Shown in pieces: positions 21,104 through 34,244 of a stretch of 64,000 nt of DNA (positions are counted from its first letter, which is position 1; each line of letters opens with the position of its first letter). Made by a program: the position numbers and the translations under genes. The notes beneath the pieces were generated by a model. It was not told the DNA's origin. It searched no databases and was given only the letters and a program-made list of their open reading frames with translations. This DNA is from Luidia sarsii (taxonomy: Eukaryota > Echinodermata > Asteroidea > Paxillosida > Luidiidae), in assembly GCA_949987565.1 (NCBI GenBank), contig OX465116.1, positions 2,639,726 to 2,703,725 on the forward strand, given 5' to 3'.

Positions 21104-24067
21104 CTGTAGCAGGGTCAGAAAAAGGTGATGAGAAAAGACCAAACTATGAGTAAGGGATGGTTAAAGAATCTTCTAAAGATGAACAAAAACAACGCACAGA
21201 ATATGTACATTTAATTTAAAAGTACAGGTACGTACATACTGTGAATTAACCACAACGCTTCATAATTCAAATACAGTCGGTGTAAACACACCCAGCAAAA
21301 TGTTCTCATTTTGCAAGCAACTTGAGGAGGCACTTGCACATCGGGCATTGCAATTTCACACACATACATATAAGTACCGGTACACTGTACTGTACATGTT
21401 GTACACAATCCACATACCTGGTACTGTACATGTACATACATGTACATGTACATGTACGTTGTGTGTGTTGTGTACATGTACATGTACAGTGTACATACAG
21501 TACATGTACACATACGTAAAGTACATGTATACTGTACTGTACAAGTAGTGTACATGTACACATGCGCACCATTATGAGCCATATCGAGTGCCTTTCCAGT
21601 CCCACCATGTGTGGAGCAAGCAAGTATGTACTGCATTATAACGAGGCATTCCTCCAGGCTCGTTGTACCCGGCCTACATGTACAGTACAAACAGGGATCA
21701 CTCCACGGCTCAGAGCACATGCGCTGCATGTGTGTGTGTGTTCCAGTCTGGCAAACAGCGCCCTCAACTGACACCTGACACCCCCTACCATAGTCACAGG
21801 AGCGCCATTGAGTGTACAGCAAGGAAGCTGCCTGCACCGGGACTGTGTTGAGTCCAGGATTCACATACTGTACGTACATGTACAGTATGTCACAGTGTCT
21901 TCGGTTACACTCAAGACTACTTTTCACAGGGGAAGAGATTGTCACTTTTTCCCACGCAACAGGATATTACTTAATGTGGGGGGCCTGGCATAGCAGGCCG
22001 GATTATTAAAACATCCCAGGCCCCTTTGCCAAAAAAGGAACATTTCTATCCGCTCTTTTAGAGGCTAAGCATACGGGCTCCTCACTTCAATGTGTCGGGG
22101 ACTGAGGCGGAACAGTGGGGAGGGAATTCTGAAGGATTGAGGAGGGATTGCAGTAGGATTTGAAGGGGATTCTGAAGGATCGACTCACAGCGGTGCAGAA
22201 GGACTGGTGAAAACGTCTAGTTTGTATTCAACAATTTGATTTCCAGATGGTAAAACTGGATAAATTTCAGAAAAATCGAGACAGATGGAAGCTGGGAATC
22301 TAAGCAGAGAGCATCGCTGAAATCAATCACCTGAGGTACGCAATAGCAGATCATTCAGGATCCTAAAGTGTGTCTAAAAGACCCCAAGACACTCCTCAGG
22401 TTTAAAACTAGGGCAGGGATGACCCCATCCAATGTATGTACATGATAAGATAGTAAAATGTGTGGATGTCAAAATATTCACATACTGTACAACCGAATGT
22501 GTACATGTACATGTACACTCACACTGCAAACTTGAACCACGGATGGATTTCATGTACATATGTACATACAATGTACGTGTACATGTACATGTACATGTAC
22601 ATGAAGCACCACCATCTCAACTGACAATTGATAGCCTATCCAAATGTGCGATAGGTTTCTGCACATTGCTCATCGTCATGCGATTGATTGTACACACACA
22701 ACCAATGTACATGTACAAACAACATGTACTGCACAGGCTTGTACGGCCTTGTACAGTATGGTAAGCTTGGTAAAAATCGACCTACATACACATGTACATG
22801 TATGTAAGTACTCATAGTCATACTGTACTATACACAGGGCTTTATTGTACATGTACATGGTGTACATGTACATGGACATGTGTGTACATTGTACATGTAC
22901 CTGTACCTTTAGAGTTGTTCAACTCTCCAGCTACATGTACATGTGTACATGTAGGCCAGTGGACTTTAAATTCAACTGGCCAGCCAGTATTTTTTTCAAC
23001 TGGGCTGCATTTTACAGTGGGGTTGCTGGTTGATGCTGGAAAATGCTGGCTATTCTGATTTTAAACAGCATGGTGTTACTACACACCCTAATGAGCATAT
23101 GTACATGTAGGCTGAATTTTGAGGAAGACAGTAGTTTTGAGGTTAAGCTGAAGTTCTACTCATTCAGGTTTAGAGTGTTTTTAGCATCCACAGGCAAAAA
23201 CACAATTGGGAGATGATAGCTACATGTACAATGTACACTGCTGCAATGAAGTACAGTACATGGTGTACAGTGTGCATGCAGTGTTGATACAGCCAGATCA
23301 GTTGGGGATGGCATTCAACTACGGTAGCCTGAGACAATTCTTATTGTGTCATTTGGCCACGGGGCCAATGCTTACTGGCTAGTGGCTATACTGTACATGC
23401 ATCTCTCTGAAAAAATGTCAGGTTTGTAGTAGCTACATGTACATGTACACTGTGCTTTGTAGACTATATTTACAAATGCCAGAGGTACACTGTACTTGAC
23501 TGAGTAGAGAAATATGAACTAAAGTACATGTACATGTACATGTAAATTGTATCTACAGTACATGTACTGTACAGTACATGTAGTTCTGTTTGGGGTTTTT
23601 TTCAGAGGAAACTGTACTGGTATACAATGTACAGGTACAGTAATAAATTGTGTAACATTGTATACATGTACATGTACATGTACATTGTATACATTGTATA
23701 CATTGTATATGGTACATGTACAGTACATGTATCTATACTTGTGTACACACAAGGCTATACACTGTGTGAATGTATCACTTTCTTCCAATGCACTTTTTAT
23801 CAAGAACTACTGTAGAAGCAAAGGAAACAATGTCATAAAAATAAACACAAGTTCAGGAGTGCACCTTCCCTAATGATTCTTTGCCATAAAAAAATCTATA
23901 CACATGTACAGTACAGTACATGTACATGTCACAGCATTATCCAGGACAGGGAGTGGAATTAAAAAATAAACAAGTGAGGTGCAGACAATTCTTGGTGGGA
24001 GGGGGAAAACTGTGGGAACCAGCAACTTGTATGGTACATGTAAACAGTACAAGTACCGGTAGGTGGA
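21104..24067. other. Non-coding sequence, GTACAT-rich
   Basis: Presumably a 5' intron of the KDM6A homologue. Dense GTACAT tracts occur at 21380-21560, 22500-22600, 22790-22940 and 23520-23730. A segment at 22110-22190 repeats AGGATTGAGGAGGGATTG-like words related to the minisatellite at 24530. No exon was recognised. Confidence 0.5.
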
Positions 24068-24480
24068 TTAGACCCAAACACTATTGCTGACGGCTTGACA
24101 GCGCCTTGGCATAGAAGCCAAGAGATTTGTGATAACCTGGCGGTCCAGTCCCTCCCAAATCCGATTGAGAATCTGGAACAATTTGTTCTTATTTTGAGGT
24201 CCCTCTTCACACTGTAAACAGCGATCCAAATTGTCCCACAGATTTTTGATCGGATTCGGGTCCATGCTTTGGGCCGGCCAAGTCATTGCCTCTAACCAGT
24301 GGCAATTGTAAGGCAGGGCTTGTGCCTGGCAACATGGAGACCAACCTCAGCCAATCAGCAGGACACGGTGCTGTGGTGAACCCTGATACCACTGACTGCC
24401 AGCTCAGGGGCGGTCAGAAAGCGGTTGCGTCGGAACGACGGCGCAAGATGCCTGTCGTCCTTCTCCGGAGATGCGTAAAA
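24068..24480 (-). mobile_element. Tc1-like transposase pseudogene, internally deleted
   Basis: Minus-strand frames give two Tc1-family pieces. At about 24355-24480, EKDDRHLAPSFRRNRF followed by L-x-APEL resembles the second helix-turn-helix of the N-terminal DNA-binding domain. At 24068-24300, WPAQSMDPNPIKNLWDN and later LLASMPRRCQAV match the C-terminal end of the DDE catalytic domain (family pattern WP-x-SPDLNPIE-x-LWD). The pieces are in different frames and the middle of the catalytic domain is missing. The last catalytic acidic residue, normally Glu in NPIE, is Lys here, so the copy is dead. Confidence 0.8.
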
Positions 24481-24529
24481 AGCCTGTGGACAACCTGATC
24501 TTGGATGGGCATCCATATTCCCATATTCA

Positions 24530-24845
24530 ATTCTCAACAATCCTCCACAGTCCTCTGGTGTACATGTAAATATGACAACCTTCCTCAATCCTCCACAATC
24601 CTCCAAGATCTCATTGTAGCATGCTTCCTCAATCCTCCACAATTCTCCAAGATCTCAATGTATCATGCTTCCTCAATCCTCCACAATCCTCCAAGATCTC
24701 AATGTAGCATGCTTCCTCAATCCTCCACAATCCTCCAGTGTAAATTTATCAACCTCCCCAATCCTCCGTAATCCTTCAACTGGAATGTTCTTACTTGCCT
24801 CAATCCTCCACAATCCTCCAACACAACCCAGAGGATTAGGGAGGA
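24530..24845 (-). repeat. CCTCAATCCTCC minisatellite
   Basis: Irregular units of about 45-60 bp contain CCTCAATCCTCCACAATCC followed by variable words such as AAGATCTCAATGTAGC. The complementary words (GGAGGATTGTGGAGG) build the larger array at 48955-50000 on the other strand. Confidence 0.85.
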
Positions 24846-27800
24846 TTGAGGAAGGTCAGGGTTTTAATCATGCAAAATGGAAAAAACATGGGGTTTTTTT
24901 CTTCAAACATTGTACAGTCTCTGACGGTATTTTGTTTCTTCAGAAAGGCTATGGTTCAGTATCAGGGTTTACTTTGGCTTTCGGTATGACTGAAAAACCG
25001 CCCAACCTAAAAGCATTTATTATTGAGGCCAAGGTTGAGCTCAACTCAGAGTAAGAATACTGCACTCAGACTTGATGATGCACTAACTAATCTGATCATT
25101 ACATGTAGGTTGCGAATCAAGCCTTACGGTTTGATCCCACCAAAGCCTGCACTGCCCTAATGCAAGGCGAGTCTTCAGCATCAGAAACTGACTGGATGCA
25201 TGATTTCAGATGCCGCTCCAATCCCCTGAGCGCTTGCTATCACCGAGTATCACCCTCTTGGGGGCATGGCCCAGGCCCTTGCTGAGAAAACTGCAAACAT
25301 GGCCGCTGAGGAGTTCAACACACTAGGTCTGTGTACTGTAGGACCCCATCCCTTAATGTTGCTGGCTGGGATGTGCGCTGAAGCAAAAAATAACTTCTCG
25401 TAAAAAGGCTGCAAACGGAGGAGGTACCGGGTTCTGCCAAGCGTTTTATGAATTGTCGTTCCATTTGATGTACTGAGGCAATTTGGCAGAGTACAGCACA
25501 AAGAAAACCATATGGGACAACAAATGGCCCTAGTAAGCCTCATACACCCTTGCGTACATGTAGTCCTGTATGTTCAGAAGGTGTGGTAGGCATAGAATTG
25601 CATATGAAGACATGCTGAAGAGAGACGGGTCTGGATGAAACTAATGAACTAAAATCTGCCATGCTAGACAGGCTAGTGTGGAAAAAGTGCATTCATGGAT
25701 TAGTTAAGAATGCATTGTTTGGATGCTCCTCAAATAAGCAGTACAGTACATGTACCGGTACATGTACTGTATAGTACAGTGTGTTCGCAATTTCTCCTTA
25801 GAAAAGCTGCATCCACTTTGTATGATCCCCGAGCTGCTGTAGCCAGGTTTACAACATTGGTAGTTTGCAACAGAATGAAGGAGGGGGTGTGTGATCCCTG
25901 GAGATACATGTACAGTACATGTATGTATACAGCAATTAATGGTTGAATTCCTTCTGACTGGCGCCCCACCCCGGAAAAGACTAACTTGTTGACTATTTGG
26001 AGGCCACCATCTAAGGGCCGGATAGCTCAGATGGGAAAAAGCGCATTTCGGTCATTTCAATCAGTAAGCAGTTTGCAACATTTCTGTTGATTGATACAGA
26101 ACAGAAATGACCAGATTTCTGTTAATTTCTGTAGCACTGCTTCCTACGTACAGATTGCCCAAGCCCTGCTGTAACCACTACCTCCATATTCAGTCCCAAA
26201 CACATCCCAATCTCATTTGGTCACAGCCAATACTGAAGAATTCCAGCCACAAACGAGGGTTTCTCATCACCAAAATCGAGCCATGATTGAGAGAGAGAAA
26301 GGAAAGGAGAGACAACACCCCCCCCCCCCCACAAACAAATGAGTCCCTGCTAAGAGTGTTGCTGCTCAGGCACTGGACCACATGGCTGTTTGGATATGCA
26401 GCCGAGTGGGAACAAATGGGGGCAGTTGAAACAACAACATCCCGCATGGTGACAGAGTGGGGCCTGCATCTGCCATCACCCCAACAGTTGGTGTCAGCAC
26501 AGCAATGGCTGACCGGTGTCACCAGGGGCTTCAAATCTACATGTGAATTCGTCCATTTCTTTCCATCTCTCTCTCTCAGCATTCGTGACAAGCGCTCACA
26601 TTAAAATACATGCACATCCACTGCTAGAGACACGATGGTGCTATGAAAGCTGTGCATGTACAATGTATTCCATTCTGAGTGTGTACAGTAGTTGACTACA
26701 TGTGTAGTTCATACTGTAGTGTTAACTGAAAGTGAACATGTACATGTACATGTACAGTAGTTCATATGTGACTGCAAACTGTACTGCTATGGCACACTCA
26801 GGCAGGAAAGGAAGAAGCAGGTGGTTGGACCAGGGCAGTCTGGATCCCTGACTCCTCTAGTGTGCTCAAAACAGACCTACATGTACAGTACATGTACATG
26901 TACATGTATGGCTGGTCTCCACAATTCCCTCAAACCTCAACGCACCCACGATCCTTCATAGGACCACATCAATGTTAGAATCATTCTCTACAGTCTCCTA
27001 ATGATGGGGACAAAATACTGTTTCGAGAAACAATTGAGTTTATTGGTTCTTTTTCACAACCACACCCTGTACGGTACTAACATTTACAAGGTCTTACCAC
27101 ATGGTGTCATCGCAAACCATCTTTAACTTACACTTGTACATGTACATGTACAAGTAAAAACTACTGCGAGAAGTCGTCTACATGTAACAAGTAATGCACA
27201 GTACACGTACGTAAACATGTAAATTGTATTGTACAGTACTACATGTACATGTGGTGTACCATAACTTGACTACACACATACATGTACATGTACATGTAAA
27301 GTACAACCATAAACAAACAACATTGCAAAAATACACACCAATCTGATCACCGAAGTTGGAGACAATCAGGATCATGTAATGATAATAATCCAACATGCAA
27401 AGTATGGTACATCCGGGACCAGACAGCGCCAAACTTTCGGAGGCCCAGTTCATCCGTTCCTTTGTGCACAAAATATGCTGAATGCGACTTGGTGCAGAAG
27501 GTGACCGATACGGCGATATGTAATATACATAATGCGTATCGCACAACTCTGGCTTCTCCTTTTACTTAGAAATGACCCAAGGGACTCCACTTCTGAGCAT
27601 GGGAAGCCACTGAGGGGAACACCGAGCCCACATCATGGCACACAGAACATTCTACTCCTATTGAAGGGAGGGTTGACGCATAGTCCTATAAATAGCAGGA
27701 GTACAATACAGTTACACGTTGTAGTGTATCTGCATAGAGAGCCCACATCCCTGTCTTGGCGTACACTGTACCGGTACCCCGTACGTATCAAACCCTGACA

Positions 27801-28260
27801 TCAAGTGTCAATGAGAGCATCGATGGCCAGTGTCTACATACATACAATACATATACGACACCAGTGTCCTGCATGTGGGATCTTATGAGAAGATTTTCAA
27901 GGGCTTCAAAAGTGGCTGAGCACATGCACTACACCGTACATGTACCAGTACTGTTTCCCTGAATGTTGGTCACTCTAGACCAATGACACCTGCACCATAA
28001 ATATTTCACTGTATTTACAAATTTGTCACATAGATATATTGTTATCTTAGTATGCTGACTCATCTTGAGAGTAAACTCAACATCAGGTTTTGGGGGAACC
28101 CGGTACCCGAAATTTGAAATCATCAGATACCGGGATACCCGCTATTCAATGGAAAACATATGAAAATAAAGAACCCGGAAGTACATGTACATGTATGTAC
28201 ATTGCATAATGCCCACTGGTCGCTATTAGGAAGCTGTGCCACTGCCAAGAACATGAATGC
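24846..28260. other. Non-coding sequence, no gene confirmed
   Basis: GTACAT tracts, a C-run at 26318-26330, and a lone SINE box A (TAGCTCAGATGGG, about 26020) followed by the hammerhead-repeat tail word AGTAAGCAGTTTGCAAC (about 26064). A segment at 25885-25975 (CCTGGAGATACATG ... TGACTGGCGCCCCACC) resembles 53440-53510 and is a dispersed repeat. An exon-like stretch near 25796-25845 (AG before KAASTLYDPRAAVA, then AG/GT) was not identifiable. Confidence 0.4.
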
Positions 28261-28286
28261 TTTTATTATCGATATCGATAATAAAA
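28261..28286. repeat. Perfect 26-bp palindrome
   Basis: TTTTATTATCGAT is immediately followed by its exact reverse complement, with no spacer. It could extrude a cruciform or bind a dimeric factor. Confidence 0.9.
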
Positions 28287-29245
28287 TCAATAACATCAAA
28301 ACCTTTACTTGTGGTTTTGCTGGGTTTGATTTGATGACCAAAACAAAACAGCATTGTTTAAACATCCAGCAGTGTGTGGTCCTTAAAATCTATACCAGGG
28401 TGGGTACCAGTGAATCTTGACATCGCTGGCTGTACCAAACAACGGGTACCAACGGTACATGTACATTGTACACTGTAGTTGGGAGCGACTTGCTTTGCAC
28501 GGTACATGTAGATAGACTGCGCAACAAGACATGGTTGGGTTGAATCATAGATAGAGCTGTCAAAAGTTTGCGCGTTAATGGGTGCCTTTTCAAAGTCATA
28601 ACGATGCCCCGAAATGAGAAATCTAGACTTCACGACTACTTCACAATACAGCACACAAATGTCGCAAACTTTATTCCCCTTTTTTCAGGTAGGCCTATGT
28701 AATGTACGTGATCGTTTTTCAAGTTATTCTCACATTTTTGACGAGAAAATGTTGGCACAGCTCACTAGCACCCCGACCATACCTGATTGGTACAGTCCAT
28801 GTTCAGCGAGAAGGCGTGTTGGCGGCTAACTAAAACCTATTTTCACGAAATCTTTTCGGGAAACGCACAAAAAGGGGGGGGGCAAAATTTCTAAAGCGCA
28901 CATGCAAGGACTTTCGTGTGGAGTCTACTTATTTTTGACTGGTACGGTAGTGTACCTGTATGTACAACGTAGAAGGCCTAATGCTGCATCGTAAAAGCAT
29001 TGTGAACGTTCACATTAAATCATGAGCAGTGAGCTGTACATCTGTACACTACGCTTTAAGAGAAAAATTCCAGCCGCACACAATTATGAACAATCATGTG
29101 ATTGTGTGACATGATATGAGCACAGCTAAAATCCTGGACAACTCTTTGATAAACTTTGTCAGCCATTGTCCAACTCCCAATCCATGTACTACATGTATTA
29201 CTACATGTAAGGGGAAGTCATATTAATAGTCTACAAACTTTTTGG
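28287..29245. other. Non-coding sequence, no gene seen
   Basis: Unique-looking sequence with sparse GTACAT. No exon or transposon end was recognised. Confidence 0.45.
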
Positions 29246-29320
29246 GCCTTTGAGAAAGGTCCTGCTAGGATCGAAACATCAGTCCCTCTAACTTTTAAGT
29301 ACATACGTCTGATATGTGTA
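29246..29320 (+). repeat. Hammerhead-like repeat copy
   Basis: GCCTTTGAGAAAGGTCCTGC is followed directly by TAGGATCGAAACATCAGTCC. Stem II pairing (GGTCC/GGATC) is intact. GAAACGTC has changed to GAAACATC and the closing AGGC to AGTC, so stem I is weakened. Confidence 0.8.
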
Positions 29321-30264
29321 CAATATACTCCTAAGAGATGGAAACGACATTGGACTACAATGTGCATGCTTACGATTGTAGACTCACTGGCACCTCTCAA
29401 GAAGTCAAAACTTCTGGCCATCTGTTGTAAATGAACAGGGGTCCAATTCCATTGAGTTTCTTCCGCATCCTAATTTGTTTCAATGCAGAAAGCTTCGCTG
29501 AATCAAAATCCGGTTCCACGTCAAACATTTCATGTTGGTTTCAAGCAGAGTAACAAACATACAGCAATTTAGTGGAGCTTATATTGGTTTTACCAGAGAA
29601 GAATATTCGTGCTCAGCAAATTCATTTGTGCTTTGGCCGCCCAGGTGGGGATGAGAACCCGAATCTGGAGCGCTCTAGATCAAGAAATGAACATGATGTG
29701 ACAGAAAGGAATTCTTTCTGACCCAATTAGGAAAGACAAACGCAATCCGCAGGGGCGCTTGCTGGGGTCTCAGAGGAGGGATGGAAGGAAGGGCCTGGCA
29801 AATGAGCACCAGGTGCCGAATCGGCTGGGATATGAACCCAAGACGGCCCAGTGGATGGCGAGGAAGTTCGACCTTCCTGTGGGGGTACCTGAAGGGGTGG
29901 GGGATTCGGAAAGACCACCGAGTGGGACACAAAGTCACGTCGAGGGGAAGCAGCCCAATGAAGCACATTAGGAAATATGGCAGTATTTAACCTTACGACT
30001 CGTAAGGTATTTAAAGATACAACATTGTAGATTGGACTATCCCTCTTTGTCCTGGAAGACCATATTGCTTGCCTCAATGGGATAAAGCTGCTGTTAAATT
30101 CTGACAAATTTCTTTTTTTAAATGCAACCCTATTTCTCTCCCTAGGGCCATCAAAATATGACAACTGTATTTGTTTCCAATTGTGCACAAGTCATTCTGA
30201 AATTTAGTGGTGACACCTTGCACATTGTACATGTATGGCTCTGAAAGGAGCCAGTTAACGATAC
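29321..30264. other. Non-coding sequence, no gene seen
   Basis: Includes a GC-rich stretch at 29750-29960 that is open on both strands but resembles no family I recognise. Confidence 0.45.
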
Positions 30265-30385
30265 CGGCTCTTTTCAACGTCAACTCATCTAAAGAGATGA
30301 TGTCATCGGCCATCGCAAGCTTTCCATGGTGAACTTCCACCAGGCAAACCTTCAAGTCTTTTCTATTCTGAGAGAATTCCATAGG
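30265..30385 (-). CDS. Candidate exon, product not recognised
   Basis: On the minus strand, TTTTAATTCAACAG (acceptor) precedes a 121-bp open stretch ending at donor GTATCG. The translation starts PMEFSQNRKDLKVCLVEV and continues HHGKLAMADDIISLDELTL. It looks protein-like (mixed composition, amphipathic, no repeat words) but matches no family I can name. Its end phase does not fit the KDM6A exon at 20995, so it would belong to another transcript or be spurious. Confidence 0.3.
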
Positions 30386-32932
30386 CTGTTGAATTAAAAC
30401 AAAGGCTAGATCAAAATGTTCAGCTGCTTAATTTAATGACTAGAACCTAAAAAGTGAAATATACAAAATGCGATCCTTTCCAAAATAGGCCAAAATGAAT
30501 GAGGTTTGGTGGATACATGTATGATTGTATGGAGGAACCATGCTTCCTACTTTGAACATTCTGCATGTATGCATTTTCCTATTGTTGTTGTTTTTATCAC
30601 ATATGTGCAATTGTGCATGTGCGCATGTGAAAACTGCATCCTTTCAAGCAACAGGAACTATACAGTTTCTGCACAATGGTTTATTTTGCCGAGTCCCTCT
30701 CTCTCTCCGAGATCTCTGGGGAACGGCGTCAATAGACAAATTACCAGAATTATGCTGCGGCAAAACAAAATCTGATTGCCATAATATGCACTCAACGCAG
30801 GGATCACTCAGAACCTGGGAGTCAGAAAAAAAAAATCTCTTACATCCCTAAGATTACGTTTGAACAGTAAATTGTTAAGGGAAACAGTCAACGAATGGGG
30901 GAAACACAAGAGATTGGGTGAGCCTGTAAGGAAAATGATGGCTTGTGTGAAACAGTGGCTGAAGTATAAATGGCCACAGAACTACTGAAGATAATAAAAA
31001 TATTATTTGACCACCAGCAAGCATAATTCAATGGCCTAGCAGGCTATCCCAAAATATAGGGGATTTATACGTGTAGTCTTCCCAATGGCAATTGAAATGA
31101 AAGCCGATGTTAAAAATTCTGGTCCACCTAAACTAAAGGTCCATTTTGGCCATCGGGAAATTTATGTAAGTTGGCCAGCTATACAACAACAAAAATGTTT
31201 CTGGCATTTTGGGCAAGGCTCAATTGTTCGTGTATAACACGGGCAATGAGTTGGTACACAAGAACACCTGTTTGCGCAGGTAGGTGTAAGCATACATGTA
31301 TGTGATCTGGCCTTTAAGGCTAGAGTGTGGCGTGAAGAGAACTACATTCCCAGATTTCATTATGGAGCACGTTCGCGCCAGATTGGAAACTCAAGCGACT
31401 GTGAACAGCTAGCTGGCATGTTTGCTGCAGACGTGTCCAATCGACCAACAAAACTTGTATCGCCACCAAATCTGGAACAGGTCTAGACTATTCAAACCAA
31501 TTCATTTTTCTAAGCGAAAAAGCAAATTTTGGCTTAGCAAAGTCTGGTCACTAGCCAAAAGTATCTGGTGTGTATTGCCTGTGACTGACTGTCTGGTGCT
31601 TTGGCTCAGAAAGGCGTGTTTTTTTCTAAGCGGGTTCTTGAAATGGAGGCCAGCGTGACAGGTCCATTACCAATGTGGTTAAATGACGCAAGCACTGATG
31701 GGACCAGAGATACCTGTGCTGGTACTCTGCTTGACGTTTTCAAGCCCCCTCCCAAATATCATTGGAAATAACAGCCTTCCAATAACCGACCAACTCTATG
31801 AGCCCCTGTATAACCTTGAGCATTCACGCCAACCTGCCTGTATTATTCAGCATCTTTTCTATCAGGTTCATCCTCTCTCACGGTTCAGGCTGGGCTCTGC
31901 AAGTTCAGCTGGACGGACAAAGCTCATGCACTTTCACAGCAAACCATTTAAAGGGGGCAGAGAGACACTCGACACACATCCACATGTCCTATATCTGACA
32001 AGTGTATTTTCTTAAACACTGGACCATTGAGACAGAGGCCTAGAATCAAATAAAAAAAAAATTCTCCAAATATGAGTGCAAACGGCTTCGCTCCTCTGGA
32101 CTCTGGAAAGAACGTCTTACAATGATATTGCAAGGATGCTAGATGCATTTTAAAGGTATCGGTCGAGATGTTGGCACGTTGTATAGGGGAGAACGGCCGG
32201 ACTACAACTAAGAGATGATTTCAAGCAAGAGTCAGTGCATGTAACTGAGGCTTGAGGTGAGAGTTGGCGGTGATTTAAAGTGCGAAACAGCTGGAGGTCA
32301 CACAAGTCGCTGTCAAATCTGACACACTGCCACAGCCAACTGCAGAATACGTGGCCCTGCAAAGGTCGTAAACCAGGGGAAATGTTACCATTCATCGTAG
32401 CTACTTGCTTACATGTACAGGTACAATCTGTCTGGCAAATGGACAGTGTGCTAGAGTGCTACAGTAGGTGACCAAAGACAATCACAAAGAATTTGCCATT
32501 TTGAGATACATGTATGATGAATCACAAAGCTTTGTGAAACTAATCCAAAGCTTTGAAAACTGCCAAACTGATGCGGCTCTGAATTGAATCAAAATTGCAA
32601 CCAATGTACTGAATATTACTATAAACACCTTTAACCCTGCTCTAAACAAGTTTCAAGTTTGGCAATTTGTGTACAGTATGTACAGTACACTAATTTATGC
32701 ATTGTTCAAGTCTATGAAATTCCGAAACTTTCCAAACTCACAGCTGGTCCAGCTGGTAGTCTATTTCTTTGCTCTGTACTCATGCATGTACTCAGGAGTC
32801 AGGATCAAATTCTCATACCAGCACTCACGGGCCACGGCTTAGAACTCATTCTAACTCGTTATAATCACAGACTAGTGTAAGTGTAGTTCTATGGATGTTC
32901 TCAGAGAGAGGTATTCAACTAAAGCCGTGTTT
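30386..32932. other. Non-coding sequence, no gene seen
   Basis: Mostly unique sequence with a few GTACAT tracts (31293, 32412, 32675). No supported exon was found. Confidence 0.45.
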
Positions 32933-33771
32933 CCATAGGACGTAATGTTGTCAAACTACCAAGGCTGTGCAGAAGAAAGACAAAATTAAGTCCTGTGGAA
33001 ACGCAGGGTAAACTAACATCCCTGCTAAGTTACCGCGACATCGATGTAAAACTACCAGGCCAAAGGGGGTCTCAGCCACGGTAACTTAACAGGACCGGAA
33101 AAAAATCCTGTGGAAACAGGCCCACGATGTAAAACTACCGCGCGGCCGCAGAAACCGCTCCAGCTTCCTGTGTTACGTCACCACTACACACATATCCCTC
33201 GTTGACACGCGAAAACTGCAGTGTGGTACACGTACACGGGCCGGTGGCTGTGACTACAGAGATATCGAACTTGCACATATAAGGAGTCAACATTTCCGCT
33301 CAAGGTCAAAGGTCATTGCGCACTGCGCCCTCTGTGGGTGGCATTTTACCAGCCATTCAGTCCGACCGTGCCCCCCAAAAAATGTCCATGGGGCCGTTCC
33401 CACTACACCAAATAAACGTGATTATTTGGATCGCGATTTGAATCGCGATTCAAACTCCACTCAGCTTACGGCCAGGAAGTGCAGCACAGGGTTTGTTTAC
33501 GTTCGTCAGCGAGTCCCGCAATTTCCGCTTGCGCAGAGCGACCACATGCTAACCGCAATCGGCTCGCATTTATTTGCGACGCGATTATTTGGCCTGTGTG
33601 AACACGACCCCAAAAAAGTTTTTGAATCGCGATTCAAATCAAGATTATTTTCCTAGTGGGAACGGCCCATGTGCGAAGTTGGGAACGCAAGGTAGGATTA
33701 CTGTATTTTCTGGAATGTCGCGGAAAGTTACCGCATTGCCACAGAAAAAAAGGTCCTGTGGAAACACAGAT
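32933..33771. mobile_element. MITE family C, interrupted copy
   Basis: The left end AGCCGTGTTTCCATAGGA and the right end TCCTGTGGAAACACAGAT are imperfect inverted repeats. TAAGTCCTGTGGAAAC and GGTAACTTAACAGGACC modules lie inside. The element is split by a family A MITE (33391-33668). It has the same design as family B (hyphenated AAGCCGTG ends, GGTAAACTAAC modules) and may be its relative. Confidence 0.65.
33391..33668. mobile_element. MITE family A, compact copy nested in family C
   Basis: Starts GGGCCGTTCCCACTACACC and ends CTAGTGGGAACGGCCC, the cleanest terminal inverted repeats of the family. Sub-terminal GATTTGAATCGCGATTC is itself a near palindrome. ATG flanks both ends (33388-33390 and 33669-33671) and could be a 3-bp target duplication. 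The interior is non-coding. Confidence 0.85.
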
Positions 33772-34036
33772 TATGACACTAGTGGAAACACTTGTTTGCA
33801 AATGCCCGACGGAAATTATGATGACAATTTCCAAAATCAGGGGTTCAAATGATTCCCATAACGGTACATCCCTTTGGTTGAAATCACCAGTGTACTCGCA
33901 TTAATTTACTCACATTACATGGCTAGAAAATCATTCTAGATATTTCTGTCCATAAAAGAAAGAACCCAATACAGGCTCCTGTGATTCCAGTTCCATAATA
34001 TGCTACCAATCAATGACATGAGTGCAGCAGGAGATT

Positions 34037-34244
34037 ATTTCAAACGCAGTGGCTGTTGTAACCGCAGTCGTCCGTGTGGTTCCCTGACTTGATTGTATTT
34101 CGTCAGCATTGCAGGCTGGTTGAACCAGTCTATTAGCTGATAGTCTGGTTCCAAGAGCTAAACATCGTGACACATACTGTTAAGTCAGGGAACCACACGG
34201 ACAGACTGCCGTAACAACTACCAACAGCCACTGCATATTTCAAA
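34037..34244. mobile_element. hAT-like MITE with 8-bp direct repeats
   Basis: The inverted arms include GCAGTGGCTGTTG on the left and CAACAGCCACTGC on the right. A further matched block is GTCCGTGTGGTTCCCTGAC. ATTTCAAA lies at 34037-34044 and 34237-34244, just outside the arms. CAGTGGC-type ends plus 8-bp flanking repeats fit non-autonomous hAT elements. The repeats sit one or two bases away from the arm ends. Confidence 0.75.
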
